This document shows positions 7,601 to 16,005 of a DNA stretch of 64,000 bases, piece by piece (positions within the stretch are counted from its first letter, which is position 1; each line of letters opens with the position of its first letter). This DNA is from Ramlibacter sp. WS9 (GTDB lineage Bacteria > Pseudomonadota > Gammaproteobacteria > Burkholderiales > Burkholderiaceae_C), in the NCBI RefSeq assembly GCF_003797765.1, contig NZ_RKMB01000022.1, positions 1 to 64,000 of the forward strand, in the 5' to 3' direction. The notes under the pieces were generated by a model that saw only the letters and a program-made list of their open reading frames with translations, did no database searches and had not been told where the DNA came from. The translations under genes and the position numbers were made by a program.

Positions 7601-9700
7601 TTAGCTGAACGTCTTGCCTTCAGCCGCCAGCTTCGCGAGCAGCGGCGCCGGTTCCCAGAAACTCGCGTCGTCGCGCGGGTTCTTCTGGAAGCGCTTCATG
7701 GCTTGCACCACGTTGAACAGGCCGACCTGGTCCGCGTACAGCATCGGGCCGCCGCGGTGGATCGGGAAGCCATAGCCCGTCAGGTAGACCATGTCGATGT
7801 CGCTGGCCTTGCTGGCGATGCCGTCTTCCACGATGCGAGCGCCTTCGTTGACCAGGGCGAATACCAGGCGCTGCACGATCTCTTCGTCGGAGATCTTGCG
7901 CGGCGTGATGCCCTGTTCCTTCCGGTGGTCGTCGATCATCTTGTTCACGAGTTCCGACGGAATGGCGTCGCGCTTGCCGGCCTGGTAGTCGTACCAGCCC
8001 GCGCCCGTCTTCTGGCCGAAGCGGCCCAGTTCGCACAGCTTGTCGGCCGTGCGGCTGTACAGCATGTTCGGCCGCTCTTCGGCGCGGCGCTTGCGGATGG
8101 CCCAGCCGATGTCGTTGCCGGCCAGGTCGCCCATGCGGAACGGGCCCATCGCGAAGCCGAACCTCTCGATGGCCTTGTCGACTTGCTGCGGCGTCGCGCC
8201 CTCGTCCAGCAGGAAACCGGCCTGGCGGCTGTACTGCTCGATCATGCGGTTGCCGATGAAGCCATCGCAGACGCCGGACACGACCGAGGTCTTCTTGATC
8301 TTCTTGCCCAGGGCCATCACGGTGGCCATCACGTCCTTGCCGGTCTTGGCGCCGCGCACCACTTCCAGCAGCTTCATCACGTTGGCCGGGCTGAAGAAGT
8401 GCATGCCGACCACATCCTGCGGGCGCTTGGTGAAGGACGCAATCTTGTTCACGTCGAGCGTCGAGGTGTTGGATGCCAGGATCGCACCGGGCTTCATCAC
8501 TTCATCCAGCTTCTCGAACACCTTCTGCTTGACGCCCATTTCCTCGAACACCGCCTCGATCACCAGGTCGGCGTCCTTCAAGTCGCTGTACTCGAGCGTG
8601 GTCGACAGCAGCGCCATGCGTTGGTCGTACTTGTCCTGCTTGAGCTTGCCCTTCTTGACCTGCGATTCGTAGTTCTTCTTGATCGTGGCGATGCCGCGGT
8701 CCAGCGCATCCTGCTTCATCTCGAGGATCTTGACGGGGATGCCGGCGTTTAGGAAGTTCATCGAGATGCCGCCGCCCATGGTGCCGGCGCCGATCACGGC
8801 GACCGACTTGATTTCGCGCTTGGGCGTGTCTTCCGGCACGTCCGGAATCTTCGACGTGGCGCGCTCGGCCATGAAGATGTGCCGCAGCGCACGGCTTTCG
8901 GGCGTGAACATCAGGTTGGTGAACACCTCGCGCTCGAGCACCATGCCCTCGTCGAACTTTTTCTTGGTCGAGGCTTCCACCACATCGACGCACTTCTCAG
9001 GCGCCGGGAAATTCTTCGACATGCCTTTGACCATGTTGCGCGCGAACTGGAAGTACGCATCGCCCAGCGGGTGCTTGGACGGCAGATTGCGCACCAGCGG
9101 CAATGGTCGCGCGTCCGCCACGGAGCGCGCATAGGCCAGCGCCTCGTCAGCGAGCGACGCGGGCGAAGATGCCATCTTGTCGAACAGCTTCTGGCCCGGT
9201 TGCTGCGCGAGCAGTTCACTGGGAACGGCTTCGCCGCTGACGATCATGTTGAGGGCCGTTTCCACGCCCAGCACGCGCGGCAGGCGCTGCGTGCCGCCCG
9301 CGCCGGGGATCAACCCCAGCTTCACTTCCGGCAGCGCAACCTGCGTGCCGGGAGCGGCGATGCGGTAGTGACAGCCGAGCGCGAGTTCCAGCCCGCCGCC
9401 CATGCAGACGCTGTGAATGGCGGCGACCGTCGGCTTGGTTGAGGCTTCCAGCGCCAGGATGACCGACAGCAGATTGGGTTCGGCGCCCGCCTTGGGCGAA
9501 CCGAATTCCTTGATATCCGCGCCGCCCGAAAACGCCTTGCCCGCGCCCGTGATGACGATGGCCTTGACCGAAGCGTCGGCATTGGCCTTGCTGAGGCCAT
9601 CGGTGATGCCGACGCGGGTGGAGTAGCCCAGCCCGTTGACGGGCGGGTTGTTCATCGTGATCACGGCCACATCGCCGTGGACCTGGTATTCAGCGGTCAT
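7601..9700 (-). CDS. Bifunctional enoyl-CoA hydratase / 3-hydroxyacyl-CoA dehydrogenase
   Basis: A 699-residue two-domain beta-oxidation enzyme. The N-terminal crotonase domain has FSGGADIKEF and GGGLELALGCHYR for the oxyanion hole, and PEVKLGLIPGAGGTQ with the catalytic Glu. The dehydrogenase domain begins near residue 295 with VIGAGTMGGGI, followed by the HFFSPANVMKLLEVV motif. The order hydratase-dehydrogenase is that of FadB/FadJ and the peroxisomal enzyme; I cannot choose between them. The start at 9700 has a GGAG ribosome site 8 bp upstream. It is the first gene of the operon and lies behind the promoter and palindrome at 9723-9769. Confidence 0.93.
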   Translation of the reverse strand: MTAEYQVHGDVAVITMNNPPVNGLGYSTRVGITDGLSKANADASVKAIVITGAGKAFSGGADIKEFGSPKAGAEPNLLSVILALEASTKPTVAAIHSVCMGGGLELALGCHYRIAAPGTQVALPEVKLGLIPGAGGTQRLPRVLGVETALNMIVSGEAVPSELLAQQPGQKLFDKMASSPASLADEALAYARSVADARPLPLVRNLPSKHPLGDAYFQFARNMVKGMSKNFPAPEKCVDVVEASTKKKFDEGMVLEREVFTNLMFTPESRALRHIFMAERATSKIPDVPEDTPKREIKSVAVIGAGTMGGGISMNFLNAGIPVKILEMKQDALDRGIATIKKNYESQVKKGKLKQDKYDQRMALLSTTLEYSDLKDADLVIEAVFEEMGVKQKVFEKLDEVMKPGAILASNTSTLDVNKIASFTKRPQDVVGMHFFSPANVMKLLEVVRGAKTGKDVMATVMALGKKIKKTSVVSGVCDGFIGNRMIEQYSRQAGFLLDEGATPQQVDKAIERFGFAMGPFRMGDLAGNDIGWAIRKRRAEERPNMLYSRTADKLCELGRFGQKTGAGWYDYQAGKRDAIPSELVNKMIDDHRKEQGITPRKISDEEIVQRLVFALVNEGARIVEDGIASKASDIDMVYLTGYGFPIHRGGPMLYADQVGLFNVVQAMKRFQKNPRDDASFWEPAPLLAKLAAEGKTFS

Positions 9701-9722
9701 GCTGGGGGCTCCTAAGGAAAAA

Positions 9723-9734
9723 GAACGGTCGTTC
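9723..9734. promoter_or_regulatory. Candidate operator of the beta-oxidation operon
   Basis: GAACG-GT-CGTTC is a perfect 5-base inverted repeat lying at the predicted transcription start of the operon, embedded in A/T runs. TetR-family fatty-acid regulators bind palindromes of similar character; which one acts here is unknown and no TetR gene is in the window. Confidence 0.5.
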
Positions 9735-9741
9735 GTTTTTG

Positions 9742-9769
9742 ATTGTAGGTGGATTCTGCTGCGCTGCAA
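9742..9769 (-). promoter_or_regulatory. Sigma70-like promoter of the beta-oxidation operon
   Basis: On the minus strand TTGCAG (9769-9764) and TACAAT (9747-9742) are separated by 16 bp. This is a good match to the consensus, about 40 bp upstream of the fadB-like start. The predicted start of transcription falls beside the palindrome at 9723-9734. Confidence 0.6.
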
Positions 9770-9995
9770 TAGCGCTTGTCTCGCCAGCGACAAAAGGCGG
9801 CGTCACGAATATAGGCCTGTGCGTGCGGACTGTCGTGGCGAGTCGCCGATTCCCTACCCCACAGGCTGACTCAGCCGTTGCGCGGCGGCGGCGGTCAAGG
9901 CAAGCTTTGGTACCACGGCGCGGGCCGGGTGCCGGCACTCAGAGCTTCGTGCCGGCGTGTTCTTTCAACATTCGATGATCAGGAGAGGAAAACCC

Positions 9996-10589
9996 ATGGA
10001 AGTCGCTGCACCCGAACTCAGTATCCGCTTGCTTCACAGCCCCCAGGAACGGCAGGCAATCGCCCACCTGCGCCAATACGCGGATTTCGAATCCGAATAC
10101 GAACTCGACCCCGGCCTGGCCGCGTTCGAAAGCACCAAGGACAGCCTGGGCATCGTGATGGCGCTGTTCCTGGGCCGCGCCGCCATTGCCACCATCCGTT
10201 TCATCCCCACCAGCCACGGCATAACCCTGACCGAGCGGTTCTGGCGCAACATGATCTCCGACGAGGGGATCCTGGGGCCTGACAGCTGGGAGGTGGGCCG
10301 GCTGGTCATGGCGCCAGAAAATCGGCGCTCCGACCTGCTGCCCCGGTGCCTGGCCATGGCCCTGATCGAATTGACCGAACGTGTCACCGTACGGCACTTT
10401 CATGCGTCCTGCCTGACAAGGATGACGCGCCTGTATCGCCGCTTCGGTTTCGCACCCCATGGCGTGGCCGAAAGCCGCACCGGCAAGCAATGCGCGCTCA
10501 TCCATGCCCGGGTGGACGACGTGGCGCTCGCGCTCGGGGTCAGCCCGGACGCGTGTCCACGCGCCGACCGGCAGTTGCAGGCGGCTTGA
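9996..10589 (+). CDS. LuxI/FeeM-fold N-acyltransferase (GNAT superfamily)
   Basis: A 197-residue protein. The layout follows autoinducer-synthase and N-acyl amino acid synthase (FeeM) folds. An N-terminal helix-loop segment (about residues 20-50) is rich in Arg and acidic residues, followed by the strand IATIRFIP (64-71). The block SWEVGRLVMAPENRR (97-111) parallels the W-E-x-S/G-R block of LuxI. LYRRFGF (147-152) is a common GNAT ending. The start at 9996 follows AGGAGAGG. It probably joins an acyl group from ACP or CoA to a small amine. Only 85 bp separate it from a CqsS-like sensor kinase. A general GNAT acetyltransferase is the alternative. Confidence 0.65.
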   Translation: MEVAAPELSIRLLHSPQERQAIAHLRQYADFESEYELDPGLAAFESTKDSLGIVMALFLGRAAIATIRFIPTSHGITLTERFWRNMISDEGILGPDSWEVGRLVMAPENRRSDLLPRCLAMALIELTERVTVRHFHASCLTRMTRLYRRFGFAPHGVAESRTGKQCALIHARVDDVALALGVSPDACPRADRQLQAA

Positions 10590-10616
10590 TAGGCCAGCTG
10601 AACATTGTTAAAGTCC

Positions 10617-10639
10617 GCCCCACCACTCTCAGGGTGGGC
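10617..10639 (+). other. Hairpin between acyltransferase and sensor kinase genes
   Basis: GCCCCACC (10617-10624) and GGTGGGC (10633-10639) can pair with one bulged C around an 8-base loop. There is no T-run after it, so it is more likely a processing or attenuation hairpin than a strong terminator. Confidence 0.35.
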
Positions 10640-10674
10640 GCGGTTCCTCGATGGACCGCGAAGGGAGCATGACA

Positions 10675-13182
10675 ATGAAAGAGCTGATCCGCAGCCTTTA
10701 CGAGCGCTATTGCGCGCACCACGACATGGAACGGCCGTTCCTGGAGTGGATCGGCATCGTCGGGTTCGCCGCGTTCCCGCTGTTCTACCTGCTGCGCCAG
10801 ACCTCGGCGCTGCCGCCGCTTTACGACGACCTGGCGCTGCGCATCGCGGCCTCGCTGATGTGCCTGCTGCTGGCCGTGCGCAGGTGGTGGCCCGACCGCG
10901 CCAAGCGCTTCTACATCGGGTATTCGTACCTGGCGGTCTTCTACTGCCTGTCTTTCCTGCTGTCGTTCACCATGCTCAAGAACCACGGCGGCACGCCGTC
11001 GGTGGTCAATATGGTGATGGGCGCCATCCTGATCGTGCTGCTGGCCGATTGGCGCAATACCGTGGCCATGTTGCTGTCGGGCTATGTGCTGAGCGTGCTG
11101 GTGTTCTGGGCCACCGACTCCGATCCCCGCATCCCGCCCGAATTCGTGATCTCGGCCGCGGGCTCCATCCTCGTGGTGGTGGTGGGCGCGCTGTCGCACT
11201 ATGGGCAGAAGCGCGCCGAGCTGGAGCGCTTGCGCCTGCTCTACGCCGGCCTCGCCGGCTCGGTGGCGCACGAGATGCGCAGCCCGCTCATGCAGATCCG
11301 GCACGTGCTGGACGCCGTGGCGGCGGACCTGCCGGCCGCCTATCGCGCCGGCGGCAGCATCTCGTTCACGCACCAGCAGGTGGGCGACATGCTGCGCGCG
11401 GTCGGCCAGGGGCAGGACGCGGTCACCCGCGGCCTGCAGGCCATCACGGTGACGCTGCAGCAGCTGAACCCCAACGCGTTCGACGCCGCGAGCTTCCGCT
11501 ACCTGTCGGCCGGCCAGTACGTGAAGCAGGCCGTGAACGAGTTCGCCTACGAGGACTACACCCACCGGGCGCGCGTGGCCGTGAGCGAACTGAACGACTT
11601 CAGCTTCCGCGGCGACGAGACCGCCTTCACCCTGATCCTGTTCAACCTGATCAAGAACGCGCTGTACTACCTGCCCACGCACCCCCACCTCACGGTCACC
11701 GTGGCCGTCGACAGCGGGCGCCCCAATCGCGTGGTGGTCCGCGACACCGGGCCGGGCATTCCGGCCGACCAGGTGGCCGGCCTGTTCGGCGAGTTCCGCA
11801 GCACGGGCAAGGCCGAAGGCACCGGCCTGGGCCTGGCCTTCTGCCGGCGGGCGATGCGGGCCATCGGCGGCGACATCGCCTGCCGCTCGGAGCCCGGCGA
11901 GTTCACCGAGTTCATCCTGAGCTTCCCGACCGTCCCACAGGCCCAGATCGAGGCCGATGAGCAGGAGGCCCTTCGGCGCGCGGCGCACGTGCTGGCCGGC
12001 AAGCGGGTCCTGGTGGTGGACGACGAGGAACTGGTCCGCCAATCCATCAGCAGCCGGCTGGCCGCGCTGGGCTGCCAGGTCGATGCCGCGGCCGACGGCC
12101 GGGAGGCGCTCGAAGCGATGCGGCATTGGCCGTACGAACTGGTGCTGATGGACCTGCACATGCCGGTGTCCAACGGTTTCGACGCCACACGGCAGATCCG
12201 CCGCGGCGCGGTGCCCGGGTGCGAACACACACCGATCGTGGGCTTCAGCGGCAGCCCGACTTCGGCGGTGGGCACGCGGGCCCGGCAAGTCGGCATGAAC
12301 GGGTTTGTCGGCAAGGACTGCAGCACGGTCGAATTGGCACAGGCCATGGCGCAGGCGCTGGAAGGCGCGGCGCCGCAGCCGGGCGAGCCCGCCACCACCG
12401 CGCTGGTCGGAAAGACCGTCCTGCTGGTGGAAGACAACGCCTTCAACCGGGCCATCGTCAAGGCGCGGCTGGTCGAATGGGGGATGCAGGTCGTCGAGGC
12501 GGAACATGGGTACAAGGCACTGCACCTGCTGGAAGCCGGCACCCGTCCGGCGGTCATCCTGATGGACGTGGAGATGCCCGGCCTGGACGGCCTGGCGGCC
12601 ACCCGGGTGCTGCGCAGCACCATGCCCGATTCCGTCAAGAACACACCCGTGCTGGCCTTGACCGGGCATTCATCGCCCGAGCGCAGGGACGCCGCGCGCG
12701 CGGCCGGCATGAACGGTTTTCTGACCAAGCCGCTGGACCCGTCCGCCTTGCGCCGCGAGCTGATTCACGTGCTGGGCGGCAACCGCATTGCGGCCGGCGG
12801 CGCCACGGCACCGGCCGCCACGGCTCTCACGACGGTGTTGAACACCCGGCGCATCAACGAATTCCAGCGCATGGGCATCCTGCATGAGCTGCTGCCCGGT
12901 TGCCTGGGCGAGATTCGCCGCTTCGTGGCGCGCCTGGAGGAATGCCTCGGGTCCAAGGACCGGAACGGCGTGCACGACGCGCTGCATTCGCTGCTGGGCA
13001 TGAGCGGCGAAGCCGGTGCGCAGGCGCTGCACCAGGCCGTGGAGCGGGTCTACGGCACGATCAGCGAAGGCGAATGGCCGCGCGAGACCGACTGGCTGGC
13101 GCAGATCAGGCGGCTGGTCGACCTGACCGAAGCCGCCATGCTGGACCACTACGCGGTGCGCTGCGAGCCGGCCAGTTCCTGA
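10675..13182 (+). CDS. CqsS/LqsS-like hybrid sensor histidine kinase
   Basis: An 835-residue hybrid kinase. The N-terminal sensor has about six hydrophobic segments (residues 24-175); LEWIGIVGFAAFPLFYL and the following layout resemble the sensor of CqsS and LqsS, which detect alpha-hydroxyketone autoinducers. Then come HisKA with His199 (VAHEMRSPL), an ATPase domain (NLIKNAL 324-330, DTGPGI 357-362, GTGLGL 382-387), receiver 1 (Asp493), receiver 2 (Asp631, Lys685) and a C-terminal HPt domain with His771 (ALHSLLGMSGEAG). ATGs at 10651, 10669 and 10675 are in frame; GGGAG at 10663-10667 is best spaced for 10675. No CqsA/LqsA-type synthase is nearby, so the ligand may come from the upstream acyltransferase. 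Confidence 0.82.
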   Translation: MKELIRSLYERYCAHHDMERPFLEWIGIVGFAAFPLFYLLRQTSALPPLYDDLALRIAASLMCLLLAVRRWWPDRAKRFYIGYSYLAVFYCLSFLLSFTMLKNHGGTPSVVNMVMGAILIVLLADWRNTVAMLLSGYVLSVLVFWATDSDPRIPPEFVISAAGSILVVVVGALSHYGQKRAELERLRLLYAGLAGSVAHEMRSPLMQIRHVLDAVAADLPAAYRAGGSISFTHQQVGDMLRAVGQGQDAVTRGLQAITVTLQQLNPNAFDAASFRYLSAGQYVKQAVNEFAYEDYTHRARVAVSELNDFSFRGDETAFTLILFNLIKNALYYLPTHPHLTVTVAVDSGRPNRVVVRDTGPGIPADQVAGLFGEFRSTGKAEGTGLGLAFCRRAMRAIGGDIACRSEPGEFTEFILSFPTVPQAQIEADEQEALRRAAHVLAGKRVLVVDDEELVRQSISSRLAALGCQVDAAADGREALEAMRHWPYELVLMDLHMPVSNGFDATRQIRRGAVPGCEHTPIVGFSGSPTSAVGTRARQVGMNGFVGKDCSTVELAQAMAQALEGAAPQPGEPATTALVGKTVLLVEDNAFNRAIVKARLVEWGMQVVEAEHGYKALHLLEAGTRPAVILMDVEMPGLDGLAATRVLRSTMPDSVKNTPVLALTGHSSPERRDAARAAGMNGFLTKPLDPSALRRELIHVLGGNRIAAGGATAPAATALTTVLNTRRINEFQRMGILHELLPGCLGEIRRFVARLEECLGSKDRNGVHDALHSLLGMSGEAGAQALHQAVERVYGTISEGEWPRETDWLAQIRRLVDLTEAAMLDHYAVRCEPASS

Positions 13183-13190
13183 GCCGGCTC
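13165..13190. terminator. Hairpin across convergent stop codons
   Basis: GAGCCGGC (13165-13172) pairs with GCCGGCTC (13183-13190) around a 10-base loop that contains the kinase stop codon. The second arm overlaps the livF stop. No T-run follows, so it is a weak bidirectional terminator at most. Confidence 0.4.
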
Positions 13191-13890
13191 AGACCTCCAG
13201 CCATTCCTTGCGGATATAGGCGTCGGCACGCAGGGTGTCAGGCGTGCCGTGAAACACGATACTGCCGTGCCCCATCACCAGGGCGCGGTCGGAGATCGCC
13301 ATGGCGATCGTCAGCTTCTGCTCGATCAGCAGCACGGAGATGCCGCGCTCCTTGAGCTTCTGCAGGTATTGCCCCACCAGTTCCACGATCTTCGGGGCCA
13401 GCCCTTCGGTCGGCTCGTCGATGATGATCAGGTCGGGGTCGCCCATCAGCGTGCGGCACAGCGTCAGCATCTGCTGCTCGCCACCGGACAGTACACCGGC
13501 TTCGGTGTGCTGGCGTTCCTTCAGGCGCGGGAACATCCCGTACATGTCGTCGAAGGACCAGCGCGCCTTCGCGGCCGCGGCCTTGCCCTTCTGGCCGAGC
13601 ATGAGGTTCTGGTGCACCGTGAGCTTGGGGAAGATGTCGCGGTTTTCCGGCACGTAGCCGATGCCCAGGTGGGCGATCTCGTAGGGCTTGCGTCCCAGCG
13701 TGTGCTGGCCCTTCCAGTCCACGGTGCCGGTGCAGTCGACCATGCCCATGATGGCCTTGGCGGTGGTGGAGCGGCCCGAGCCGTTGCGGCCCAGCAGCGC
13801 GACGATCTCGCCCTCGCCCACGTCGAATTCGACGCCGTGCAGGACGTGGCTCTTGCCGTAGAAGGCGTGGAGGTTTTGGACTTTGAGCAT
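13189..13890 (-). CDS. livF: Branched-chain amino acid-type ABC transporter ATPase LivF
   Basis: A 233-residue ABC ATPase of the LivF class. It has a Walker A region at 34-42, the signature LSGGEQQ (134-140) and Walker B LIIIDEP (154-160). It energises uptake of a branched-chain amino acid or similar amide/acid with LivG, LivM and LivH. The Walker A reads GRNGSGRST: the usual Lys is Arg40, confirmed by a CGC codon. A Lys-to-Arg change normally weakens ATP hydrolysis, though I recall this variant in related transporters of the group. One base separates it from livG, so the genes are co-transcribed. Confidence 0.9.
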   Translation of the reverse strand: MLKVQNLHAFYGKSHVLHGVEFDVGEGEIVALLGRNGSGRSTTAKAIMGMVDCTGTVDWKGQHTLGRKPYEIAHLGIGYVPENRDIFPKLTVHQNLMLGQKGKAAAAKARWSFDDMYGMFPRLKERQHTEAGVLSGGEQQMLTLCRTLMGDPDLIIIDEPTEGLAPKIVELVGQYLQKLKERGISVLLIEQKLTIAMAISDRALVMGHGSIVFHGTPDTLRADAYIRKEWLEV

Positions 13891-13891
13891 C

Positions 13892-14662
13892 TCAGTGGGC
13901 CCCTGCTTGCGCGTCTGCCACGTGTGAGCCGAGGTAAGCCTCCTGCACGCGCTGGTTGGCACGCACCGCCTCCGGCTTGTCAAAGGCGATGACTTCCCCG
14001 TAAACCACCACGGCGATCTTGTCGGCCAGGCCGAACACCACGCCCATGTCGTGCTCGACTGTGAGCAGCGTCTTGCCGATGGTCACTTCCTTGATGAGCT
14101 CGATGAAGCGCTTGGTCTCGCTCTTGCTCATACCCGCCGTCGGCTCGTCCAGCAGGATCACGTTGGCACCGCCCGCGATGGTGATGCCGATCTCCAGCGC
14201 GCGTTGCTCCGCGTACGTCAGGTTCACGGCCAGCACGTCGCGCTTGCGGTCGAGCTTGATCATCTCCATCAGCTGCTCCGCGCGCTCGTTCGCATCATCG
14301 AGGTCGGCCAGGAACTTCAGAAAGGTGTACTTGTAGCCCAGGCTCCACAGCACGCCGCAGCGCAGGTTTTCGAACACCGAGAGCTTGGGGAAGATGTTGG
14401 TGATCTGGAAGCTGCGCGACAGGCCCATGCGGTTGATCTCGAACGGCTTCTTGCCGTCGATCCGGTGGCCGTTCAGCAGCACCTCGCCGCTGGTGGGCGC
14501 GAAGCGGCCGCTGATCAGGTTGAAGAGCGTCGACTTGCCGGCGCCATTGGGCCCGATCACCGCGATGCGCTCGCCGGCGTTCACCGCCAGGTGCACGCCG
14601 CGGATGATCTCGGTCTTGCCGAAGCTCTTGCGCAGGTCTTTGAGTTCGAGGGCGTAGGTCAT
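13892..14662 (-). CDS. livG: Branched-chain amino acid-type ABC transporter ATPase LivG
   Basis: A 256-residue ABC ATPase. Walker A is GPNGAGKS (37-44), the signature region reads LTYAEQRAL (148-156) in place of the canonical LSGGQ form, and Walker B is VILLDEP (168-174). It is the second ATPase of the importer and has an intact P-loop lysine, unlike its LivF partner. The ATG overlaps the livM stop by four bases (14659-14662), which fixes the start and implies translational coupling. Confidence 0.93.
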   Translation of the reverse strand: MTYALELKDLRKSFGKTEIIRGVHLAVNAGERIAVIGPNGAGKSTLFNLISGRFAPTSGEVLLNGHRIDGKKPFEINRMGLSRSFQITNIFPKLSVFENLRCGVLWSLGYKYTFLKFLADLDDANERAEQLMEMIKLDRKRDVLAVNLTYAEQRALEIGITIAGGANVILLDEPTAGMSKSETKRFIELIKEVTIGKTLLTVEHDMGVVFGLADKIAVVVYGEVIAFDKPEAVRANQRVQEAYLGSHVADAQAGAH

Positions 14663-16002
14663 AGTGCCTCCCTCCGCTTCATCTCTTTTTCGATGAACTC
14701 CTGGATCTCGCCCCATTGCTTGACGAAGTAGCGGCGCGTGACCTCGAACAGGCCGACGCCGGTCAACATCACGAAGGCGGCACCGAACCAGCTGTTCAGG
14801 CCATGGGCGTTGAGCCTGGCGCCCAGGAAAGTCAGTTCCGGCCCCAGTGCCGCGTTCAGCTTCAGATGGTAGACCATCTCGATCATCGCGGCCGCGCCGA
14901 GCAGCGCGATGAACGCCGTCACGGCCAGCGCGAGGTAGCTCACCCACAGCTCCTTCAGCCGCCCGAAGGCCGCCACGCGCAGGTTCATCATGATCAGGCT
15001 GGCGATGCCGCCGGGTGCGTACATCACCATGAACAGGAAGATGAGGCCCAGGTACAGCAGCCACGCCTTGGTCATCTCCGACAGCAGCACGAAGGCCAGC
15101 ACCATCAGGATGGCGCCGATGATCGGGCCGAAGAAGAAGGTGGCGCCGCCGAGGAAGGTGAACAGCAGGTAGGCGCCCGAGCGCGGGCCGCTCACCACCT
15201 CGGACGTGACGATCTCGAAGTTCAACGCCGCCAGTCCGCCCGACACGCCGGCGAAAAAGGCCGCGATGATGAAAGCGATGTAGCGCACCTTCTGCGTGTC
15301 GTAGCCGACGAACTCCACCCGTTCCGGGTTGTCGCGCACCGCGTTCAGCATGCGGCCCAGCGGCGTGCGGGTGAAGGCGTACATGAGCCCGGTACACACG
15401 AAGGTGTAGAGCGCGATCAGGTAGTACAGCTGGATCTGCGGGCCGAAGGTGATGCCCAGCGGCTTGGGGCCGGTGACGCGATTGCCCGAGATGCCGCCTT
15501 CGCCGCCGAAGAACTCGGGGAACATCAGCGACATCGCCCAGACCAGCTCACCGATGCCCAGCGTGATCATCGCGAAGGGCGTTGCCGCCTTCTTGGTCGT
15601 GACCCAGCCGAACAGCACCGCGAACACCATCGCGGACAGGCCGCCGACGATGGGGATCAGGCTCACCGGAAGGGGCAGCCCGCCCTTGCTCACCATGTTC
15701 AACGTATGGATCGCCAGGAACGAGCCCATGCCGGAATAGACGGCGTGGCCGAAGCTGAGCATGCCGCCCTGCCCCAGCAGGATGTTGTACGACAGGCAGA
15801 CGATGATCGCGATGCCCATCTGGCTGAGCATGGTGTGCGACAAGCTGCTGGTGAACAGCTTGGGCGCCACCAGCAGCACCAGGGCGAACAGCGACCAGAT
15901 GATCCAGCGGCCGATGTTGTGTGGCTTGAACTGGTAGTAGCGCACAGGTGCGCGCGCGGTTGCCGGCGCGGCGTTTTCAATGGGTTGCGTGATTGCGTTC
16001 AT
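14659..16002 (-). CDS. livM: Branched-chain amino acid-type ABC transporter permease LivM
   Basis: A 447-residue inner-membrane permease with about ten hydrophobic segments. The LivM hallmark LLGQGGMLSFGHAVYSGMG follows the second helix region, and the coupling loop RTPLGRMLNAVRDNPERVEF is typical. It is longer than the usual LivM because of a non-hydrophobic N-terminus (about 30 residues) and an extra C-terminal part with a further helix and a charged tail (FIEKEMKRREAL). It pairs with LivH to form the translocation path. Three bases separate it from livH. Confidence 0.93.
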   Translation of the reverse strand: MNAITQPIENAAPATARAPVRYYQFKPHNIGRWIIWSLFALVLLVAPKLFTSSLSHTMLSQMGIAIIVCLSYNILLGQGGMLSFGHAVYSGMGSFLAIHTLNMVSKGGLPLPVSLIPIVGGLSAMVFAVLFGWVTTKKAATPFAMITLGIGELVWAMSLMFPEFFGGEGGISGNRVTGPKPLGITFGPQIQLYYLIALYTFVCTGLMYAFTRTPLGRMLNAVRDNPERVEFVGYDTQKVRYIAFIIAAFFAGVSGGLAALNFEIVTSEVVSGPRSGAYLLFTFLGGATFFFGPIIGAILMVLAFVLLSEMTKAWLLYLGLIFLFMVMYAPGGIASLIMMNLRVAAFGRLKELWVSYLALAVTAFIALLGAAAMIEMVYHLKLNAALGPELTFLGARLNAHGLNSWFGAAFVMLTGVGLFEVTRRYFVKQWGEIQEFIEKEMKRREAL

Positions 16003-16005
16003 GGC

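Larger units (their letters stand above)
9701..9995. other. Divergent intergenic region, acyl-CoA operon versus acyltransferase gene
   Basis: This 295-bp region holds the minus-strand promoter (9742-9769) and palindrome (9723-9734). It also contains TTGTC...GACAA half-sites at 9777-9794. I see no convincing plus-strand -35/-10 pair. A ribosome site AGGAGAGG (9981-9988) precedes the acyltransferase ATG at 9996. Confidence 0.6.

Noticed and set aside
10540..12669. 709-codon minus-strand frame opposite the sensor kinase
   Set aside because: No family features, while the plus-strand frame has all kinase motifs intact.
13189..13890. livF as a pseudogene because of its Arg-containing Walker A
   Set aside because: The frame is full length and all other ATPase motifs are intact, so a functional variant is more likely.
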